Origin: Methanosarcinaceae archaeon
GTDB taxonomy: Archaea > Halobacteriota > Methanosarcinia > Methanosarcinales > Methanosarcinaceae
Direction of reading: 5' to 3'
DNA: 20,683 nucleotides
Assembly: GCA_016926455.1 (NCBI GenBank)
Contig: JAFGOO010000009.1
Location: 1 to 20,683, forward strand
In this document: piece after piece, positions 16,244 to 20,683 of the stretch
Layout: every line of letters starts with the position of its first letter
How positions within the stretch are numbered: position 1 is the first letter of the stretch
The notes under the pieces: generated by a model
What the model was told of the DNA's origin: nothing
What the model saw: the letters and a program-made list of their open reading frames with translations, nothing else
Database searches by the model: none
Translations under genes and position numbers: made by a program

Positions 16244-16317
16244 AGCCGCCGGAGGGATTCGAACCCTCGACCTGCTGATTACGAATCAGCCGCTATACCG
16301 GGCTAAGCCACGGCGGC
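16244..16317 (-). tRNA. tRNA-Thr (anticodon CGT)
   Basis: The minus strand folds as a full cloverleaf. The acceptor stem is GCCGCCG/CGGCGGC (7 bp). The D-arm is GCT/AGC with GG in the loop. The anticodon arm is GCTGA-TTCGTAA-TCAGC with anticodon CGT (plus-strand ACG at 16281-16283), reading ACG threonine codons. The T-arm is GAGGG-TTCGAAT-CCCTC. The discriminator would be U (16244), as in archaeal threonine tRNAs. No intron is present and CCA is not encoded. Confidence 0.96.
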
Positions 16318-16456
16318 ATGATGTGCAATTCTAATATTGATTTAATGATTTAATGATTTCGCTTAAAAATGTGCTCTGAAACAGCCGGTATATTTGTTTT
16401 TTTAATTCATTATATTTATTTAGCCTCATTGTGGTCTTATCATTCAGATAAGGCTT

Positions 16457-16675
16457 TTAAATACTTCTTCTTTTTAGCTCTGCAAGAGTCTCCGGGTAAA
16501 TCTTATTTTCCGGCACATTTGCTTCATTTATAAGAAATGGTAATAGTTTTGATGTTGAGTATTTAATAGCCAAAGTATGTTTTATGCCAATAACAAATCC
16601 TCTATGTTTTGAATGACTCCCATTTGTACTCTTTATCTTCAAAAATTTACCTAGATAATCTTGAATCGAAAATAT
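16457..16675 (-). pseudogene. DDE transposase fragment
   Basis: An open stretch on the minus strand, the last 61 codons after a possible TTG at 16642. It resembles the middle of an IS4/IS5-type transposase: KHRGFVIGIKHTLAIKY, then LLPFLINEANVPENK and LAELKRR correspond to the region around the second catalytic Asp (G-K-x-H, x-P-x-x-x-x-x-A-N-V). It ends at a stop just where such proteins continue, and the N-terminus is missing, so it is dead. It lies about 140 bp from the tRNA-Thr gene. Family assignment is from pattern only. Confidence 0.45.
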
Positions 16676-17124
16676 TTAGTATTTAAGACAATAATTCCAA
16701 TTTTTGATTTTCGTTTACTGATATAAGCTGAGTTTATATATTTGATCCTAAGAAGAGGTTTATAAATAATCCTATCTATATTTAATAGGTTTATTCTTAT
16801 TTAATATTGATTTAAAAACTAAATTAAATGTACTTTTTTTAGAGTACCTATAATAAGCTCTTATTTAGATATAAAAGAAAATTATAACTGAAAATAGAAG
16901 ATGTCTATTACAGGACCCTAATTCGCTTGCATATCCACAAAAAAATAAAACAACTTTTGCACCTATAATTGTTCTATGCATACGGATATTATAATCAAGA
17001 GGAGTGGCGGAAAAAACCAAAATATATTAATAGCACTACTAGTCTTATACATTGAGACGGCAGAATGCCATCATAATATGAATGTGGCAATACAATCCTT
17101 AATAATAAAATAAAATCAAAAGAG
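16676..17124. other. AT-rich intergenic region before the Mrp operon
   Basis: No gene is supported. The DNA is very AT-rich, with short inverted repeats (CCTAT/AATAGG near 16780; GTACT/AGTAC near 16830; GGCA/TGCC near 17060). A TATA-like AATATATTAA at 17021-17030 could drive the operon with a leader of about 75 nt. Several other TATA-like runs make the choice uncertain. Confidence 0.35.
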
Positions 17125-17625
17125 ATGAGTCGCTTGGATTCCAAAAAATTTATCAGTCTATACCTCCTGCTTTTTGCTTTCTGGTTGCTTTTATCTGGTC
17201 TACTGGATTGGTTTCATCTTGGCTTTGGGATAATAAGTACGTTTATTGTAACTTCATTTTGCTATGATATGGTATTTGTAAGCAAAGAAGGAAAAGACAA
17301 TCCAACCAAAATTATCAGGTTATTTAAATACCTTCCTTGGATATTGTACCAGATTGTTCTGGCAAATATCGATGTTGCAAAAAGGGTCCTCAATCCTTCA
17401 ATGCCGATAGAACCCCAGTTCATAAAAATTGATTCATATTTGAAAAGCGATCTATCCAAAACAAGCTTTGCAAATTCAATCACATTGACGCCAGGGACTA
17501 TAACTGTTGATATTGATGAAAATAACACGTTTCTGGTCCATGCGATTGCTACGGCTCCTGCAGACGATCTACTTGGGGGTACAATGGAAAGGAAAGTTGC
17601 CCACGTGTTTCTGGAGGATAAATAG
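17125..17625 (+). CDS. mrpE: Na+/H+ antiporter subunit MrpE
   Basis: An MNHE-family membrane subunit of a multisubunit Mrp sodium/proton antiporter, 166 residues. Two N-terminal hydrophobic segments (about 10-50) are followed by the family's YLPWILYQIVLANIDVAKRVL stretch and a soluble C-terminal domain with SITLTPGTITVDI, the MrpE signature. ATG 17125 has only a weak ribosome site (AAAAGAG). First gene of a tightly packed operon; its stop directly abuts mrpF. Confidence 0.92.
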   Translation: MSRLDSKKFISLYLLLFAFWLLLSGLLDWFHLGFGIISTFIVTSFCYDMVFVSKEGKDNPTKIIRLFKYLPWILYQIVLANIDVAKRVLNPSMPIEPQFIKIDSYLKSDLSKTSFANSITLTPGTITVDIDENNTFLVHAIATAPADDLLGGTMERKVAHVFLEDK

Positions 17626-17877
17626 ATGGAAAATGTATTTTTATTTGCAGGTCTGGTACTTATCTTTGCCAGCATTCTTTCATTATACAGGGTCATCTAC
17701 GGTCCTGGTATATTTAATCGAATTGTTGCCGTGAACGTTATTGGGACCAAGACAATCCTTATACTTGTTCTTATTGGATATATTTATGGCAGGCCACATT
17801 TTGTGGATATTGCTCTTGCTTATGCACTGCTAAACGTTATTATGACCATAGCAGCAACTAAGGGTATTGAGGTGTGA
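17626..17877 (+). CDS. mrpF: Na+/H+ antiporter subunit MrpF
   Basis: An 83-residue integral membrane protein with three hydrophobic helices. The YRVIYGPGIFNRIVAVNVIGTK segment is the conserved MrpF core. GGAGG at 17613-17617, inside the end of mrpE, lies 8 nt before its ATG. It corresponds to MbhB in the Thermococcales hydrogenase-antiporter complex. Confidence 0.92.
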   Translation: MENVFLFAGLVLIFASILSLYRVIYGPGIFNRIVAVNVIGTKTILILVLIGYIYGRPHFVDIALAYALLNVIMTIAATKGIEV

Positions 17878-17880
17878 AAA

Positions 17881-18192
17881 ATGCTTACAACTATAACCAA
17901 CATCATTTCCACTATTTTCATAATTACTGGGCTGTTTTTCGTTTTGGTCGGTACTATAGGTCTATTGAGGTTCCCTGATTTTTATACAAGGATGCACGCT
18001 ACCGGCAAATGCGACACACTTGGGGAAGGATTGATGCTCGTCGGGTTGATGGTGTATCAGGGTTTTGATCTAATCAGTGTGAAAATGTTGTTTTTGGTTA
18101 TTTTTATTTTTGTGGCCAATCCTGTGGCAACGCATGCCATAGCAAGAAGGGCATATAAGGTTGGCCTGGAAGCATGGAGGTTAGAAAAATGA
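17881..18192 (+). CDS. mrpG: Na+/H+ antiporter subunit MrpG
   Basis: A 103-residue membrane subunit (PhaG/MnhG family) with three helices. GLLRFPDFYTRMHATGKCDTLG (about 27-48) is the diagnostic family stretch. A GAGGTG ribosome site precedes ATG 17881. It overlaps the next gene by an ATGA. Confidence 0.93.
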   Translation: MLTTITNIISTIFIITGLFFVLVGTIGLLRFPDFYTRMHATGKCDTLGEGLMLVGLMVYQGFDLISVKMLFLVIFIFVANPVATHAIARRAYKVGLEAWRLEK

Positions 18193-18434
18193 TATGGGCG
18201 CTTGACATTTCTATGTTGATCTTCCTTGTGATCAGTGCAGTAGCCGCAATAGCAGTGAAGGATCTGCTGAGTTCGGTCATTATTCTCTCTCTTTACAGCC
18301 TGATCATGGCGATTGTCTGGGTGGAACTGCGTGCAGTGGATGTGGCATTTACCGAGGCAGCAGTAGGTGCTGGAATTACTACGGTATTGTTTATTTTAAC
18401 TATTATGAAGACTTCCGGGAGGTACGAGGAATGA
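18189..18434 (+). CDS. MrpA C-terminal-like subunit (MbhD type, DUF4040)
   Basis: An 81-residue protein with three membrane helices, equivalent to part of the C-terminus of a full-length MrpA but encoded separately. The VELRAVDVAFTEAAVGAGITTVLFI segment is the conserved DUF4040 core, with an acidic residue in a helix likely to serve ion movement. ATG 18189 overlaps the mrpG stop (ATGA) and is preferred to ATG 18174, which lies inside mrpG. It matches MbhD by position and motif. Confidence 0.85.
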   Translation: MIWALDISMLIFLVISAVAAIAVKDLLSSVIILSLYSLIMAIVWVELRAVDVAFTEAAVGAGITTVLFILTIMKTSGRYEE

Positions 18435-18703
18435 AAATCCTTCCAGTTGTCGTTGCATTGCTTACGGGAGCCCTTCTAATATGGGCCGGTCAGGACATGC
18501 CGGATTTTGGTGACCCAGATGCGCCAACAAACCATCATGTGGCAGACTGGTATATAGAGCACAGCGAGGAAGATATTGAAGTAGAAAATATGGTATCGTC
18601 CATACTCGCAGATTACAGGGGTTATGATACTCTTGGAGAAACGACTGTGATATTTACTGGTGGTGTGACAGTTATTCTTTTGTTGAGGGGGCGAGGACAT
18701 TGA
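18431..18703 (+). CDS. MbhE-type small antiporter subunit
   Basis: A 90-residue protein with an N-terminal helix, an acidic extramembrane middle part and a C-terminal helix. The DYRGYDTLGETTVIFTGGV segment is characteristic of MbhE and of the last part of MrpA in fused antiporters. ATG 18431 overlaps the upstream stop and follows a GAGG ribosome site. Its own stop overlaps the next start (TTGA). Confidence 0.82.
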   Translation: MKILPVVVALLTGALLIWAGQDMPDFGDPDAPTNHHVADWYIEHSEEDIEVENMVSSILADYRGYDTLGETTVIFTGGVTVILLLRGRGH

Positions 18704-19146
18704 AAGGCGACGAAAGTGTGATCGTCAGGACCGTTATCAGGTTAATGGCGCCTTTTATTCAAATATACGGTTTGTATGTGATATTCCACGGAGGTGGAGG
18801 ACCAGGTGGTGGTTTTCAGGGTGGAGTTATTTTGGCCGCCAGTATTATCCTTTACGTCATGGCTTTTGGAATCGAGGAAGGACAGGCTAAACTGACAGAA
18901 AAAATAAATATGATCATGCGTACCACCGGACTTTTGATATATTCCGGTATAGGTGCACTTGCAATCCTTTTTGGAGGAAAGTTTTTGGATTATGGAGCAG
19001 TGCCACTGCCATTTATTCATCACATACCGGAAGTTAGGGCAATTTTGATTGACGGTGGTGTTGAAGTGGGTGTAGGCATTACGGTAATGGCAGTGATGGT
19101 AACCCTTTTCTATGAGTTCTATCCAGGAGGTAGCATTGATGATTGA
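18700..19146 (+). CDS. mrpB: Na+/H+ antiporter subunit MrpB (MnhB domain)
   Basis: A 148-residue protein with four membrane helices. HGGGGPGGGFQGGVILAA (about 28-45) is the unmistakable MnhB signature. The start is either TTG 18700, overlapping the upstream stop, or GTG 18718, which would give the family-like N-terminus VIVRTVIRLMAPF. It corresponds to MbhF. Confidence 0.93.
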   Translation: MKGDESVIVRTVIRLMAPFIQIYGLYVIFHGGGGPGGGFQGGVILAASIILYVMAFGIEEGQAKLTEKINMIMRTTGLLIYSGIGALAILFGGKFLDYGAVPLPFIHHIPEVRAILIDGGVEVGVGITVMAVMVTLFYEFYPGGSIDD

Positions 19147-19498
19147 TCTAATTCTAGCAAAATACAACTATTGGATTTATGTTGTATTGATGATGATTGG
19201 ATTCTATGCTGTTATGGACAGGAGCAACCTTCTCAAAAAAGTGATGGGTTTGAACATATTTTCCACAGCAATATTCCTTTTCTACATATCCATAGGAGAT
19301 GTTGCCGGTGGTACTGAACCCGTTTATCTCCATGGGGTGGAGAATGTGCTTTATGTAAATCCGATTCCCCATGTGTTGATTCTAACTGGGATTGTAGTGA
19401 GTGTGACTACTACAGCAGTAGCGCTGGGTTTGATTGTCAGGATACATGAAGAATTTGGGACAATTGAAGAAGATAAGATTTTGGAGTTGCAGTCATGA
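19139..19498 (+). CDS. mrpC: Na+/H+ antiporter subunit MrpC (NuoK-like)
   Basis: A 119-residue, three-helix membrane subunit homologous to NuoK of complex I. NPIPHVLILTGIVVSVTTTAVAL is the conserved stretch. ATG 19139 is chosen over ATG 19112 because AGGAGG (19125-19130) lies 8 nt upstream and because it matches family length. It overlaps the end of mrpB by 8 nt and the start of mrpD by an ATGA. Confidence 0.93.
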   Translation: MIDLILAKYNYWIYVVLMMIGFYAVMDRSNLLKKVMGLNIFSTAIFLFYISIGDVAGGTEPVYLHGVENVLYVNPIPHVLILTGIVVSVTTTAVALGLIVRIHEEFGTIEEDKILELQS

Positions 19499-20683
19499 TT
19501 TATGATGATTTTCCTGCTTTAGTAGTGGTACTGCCGCTTATGTCAGCATTTATTGTGCCTTTTATCGGGTATTTCAATAAAAAATTAATTCCTTATTTTG
19601 TGGCATTTGTTGCATTTATCACCTTCATAATTTCACTATTTAATCTAGATACTGTATTGCAAACTGGCATTATAACCTATACCATGGGCGGCTGGGTGCC
19701 TCCCTTTGGTATAGAATACAGGATTGATTATCTGAATGCCTTTGTCAGTACGGTAGTAGTTTTCATACTTTTTGTGATCTTAATTTATGCCAGAAAGAGT
19801 ATTGAACAGGAACTGCCTAAAAAGACGGTTCCGTATTATACATTGATTTTGTTGCTTATTGCAGGTCTGGAAGGATTGATTGTAACAGGTGATGTTTTCA
19901 ATGTGTTTGTATTTCTGGAAATATCCTCTCTGGCAGCGTATGCCTTGATTTCCGTGGGCAAATCCAGAGATGCGCTCATGGCAAGTATTAACTATGTTGT
20001 CATAGGAACCATTGGTGCCTCGTTTATCCTGCTGGGAATTGGCTACCTATACATGGTGACCGGATCACTGAACATGATGGATGTTGCAGAGATTCTACCG
20101 ACGGCATATGTTGAATACCCAAAAGTGGTGCTAGCAGCCTTCGCATTTTTCTTAGTAGGATTTAGCATCAAGGTAGGTTTGTTCCCATTACATACATGGA
20201 TGCCTGATGCATATGCTGAAGCGCCATCCGTGGGCAGTGCATTGCTGGCTTCAACGTTCACGAAAGTTATGGCATATATAATGATCAGGTTCATGTTTAC
20301 GATATTCGGACCAAGTTTTGTTGTTTCAACTATTCACGCCACTACAATCCTATCATGGCTTGCAGCAATTGCAATTATTATGGGATCGGTACTCGCCATT
20401 GCCCAGACCGATTTTAAGAGAATGCTGGCTTATTCCAGTGTCAGCCAGATCGGCTACATTATTCTGGGTATTAGCCTTGTAAACCAGATCGCAATGACCG
20501 GTGGTATAATCCATATTATGAATCACGGTATTATGAAGGGAGCTCTTTTCATGGTTGCCGGAGCAATAGTTTACAAAAAAGGCATCCGTAATATCAATGA
20601 TTTTAAGGGACTTGGGAAGACGATGCCGTATACATCATTTGCATTCGTTCTAGCAGCACTTTCCATGATAGGGGTTCCCCCAA
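19495..20683 (+). CDS. mrpD: Na+/H+ antiporter subunit MrpD, partial
   Basis: The N-terminal 396 residues of a proton-conducting membrane subunit homologous to NuoL/M/N; the gene runs off the window. Many hydrophobic helices are visible. Key features are FNVFVFLEISSLAAYALI with the conserved helix glutamate, FSIKVGLFPLHTWMPDAYAEAPS with the conserved lysine and the HTWMPDA motif, and TFTKVMAYIMIRF with a second lysine. These residues carry protons in complex I relatives. ATG 19495 overlaps the mrpC stop. Confidence 0.95.
   Translation, partial: MIYDDFPALVVVLPLMSAFIVPFIGYFNKKLIPYFVAFVAFITFIISLFNLDTVLQTGIITYTMGGWVPPFGIEYRIDYLNAFVSTVVVFILFVILIYARKSIEQELPKKTVPYYTLILLLIAGLEGLIVTGDVFNVFVFLEISSLAAYALISVGKSRDALMASINYVVIGTIGASFILLGIGYLYMVTGSLNMMDVAEILPTAYVEYPKVVLAAFAFFLVGFSIKVGLFPLHTWMPDAYAEAPSVGSALLASTFTKVMAYIMIRFMFTIFGPSFVVSTIHATTILSWLAAIAIIMGSVLAIAQTDFKRMLAYSSVSQIGYIILGISLVNQIAMTGGIIHIMNHGIMKGALFMVAGAIVYKKGIRNINDFKGLGKTMPYTSFAFVLAALSMIGVPP

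Noticed and set aside
16890..16920. Short ATG-initiated peptide in the gap before mrpE
   Set aside because: Only six codons before a stop and no ribosome site.

Overview
The window reads as chromosomal DNA of a methylotrophic, salt-adapted methanogen of the Methanosarcinaceae (Methanococcoides/Methanolobus-like). The evidence is the gene set: Hel308 helicase, an archaeal Sm-like protein, ribosomal protein L37e, a ThiD-ThiN fusion, a DUF1699 protein, TrpB2, and the GpgS/GpgP pair for glucosylglycerate. Archaeal TATA boxes and a tRNA gene without encoded CCA agree. The genus is inferred; nothing in the sequence fixes it.

Layout. (1) Positions 1-1860 are an AT-rich, decayed accessory stretch. 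It holds a possible CDS tail at the left edge, a minus-strand ORF remnant, a frameshifted Doc/Fic toxin relic, a 27-nt direct repeat on both sides of that relic, and a 28-29 bp triple repeat that looks like an insertion-sequence end. (2) gpgS (+) is followed by convergent DUF1699, hisD and hel308 (all -). (3) A tight plus-strand cluster follows: MscS channel, gpgP phosphatase, an unrecognised 176-residue protein and a GH15-like glycoside hydrolase. (4) trpB2 and thiDN lie on the minus strand. (5) LSm, rpl37e and purF form a plus-strand group, followed by tRNA-Thr(CGT) on the minus strand. (6) A degraded DDE transposase fragment lies in a roughly 800-bp gene-poor gap. (7) An Mrp-type Na+/H+ antiporter operon (E, F, G, two small MrpA-C-like pieces, B, C, D) runs off the right edge.

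How the genes work together. GpgS makes glucosyl-3-phosphoglycerate and GpgP dephosphorylates it to glucosylglycerate, a compatible solute. The mechanosensitive channel directly before gpgP and the glycosidase two genes after it suggest a release/turnover side to the same osmotic response. The Mrp antiporter fits a sodium-dependent lifestyle. The remaining genes are housekeeping: histidine, tryptophan/serine-type PLP chemistry, thiamine, purine, repair and translation.

No wholly new system is evident. The best candidates for novelty are the unknown protein plus GH15-like enzyme in the glucosylglycerate cluster, and the Mbh-like split organisation of the Mrp operon.
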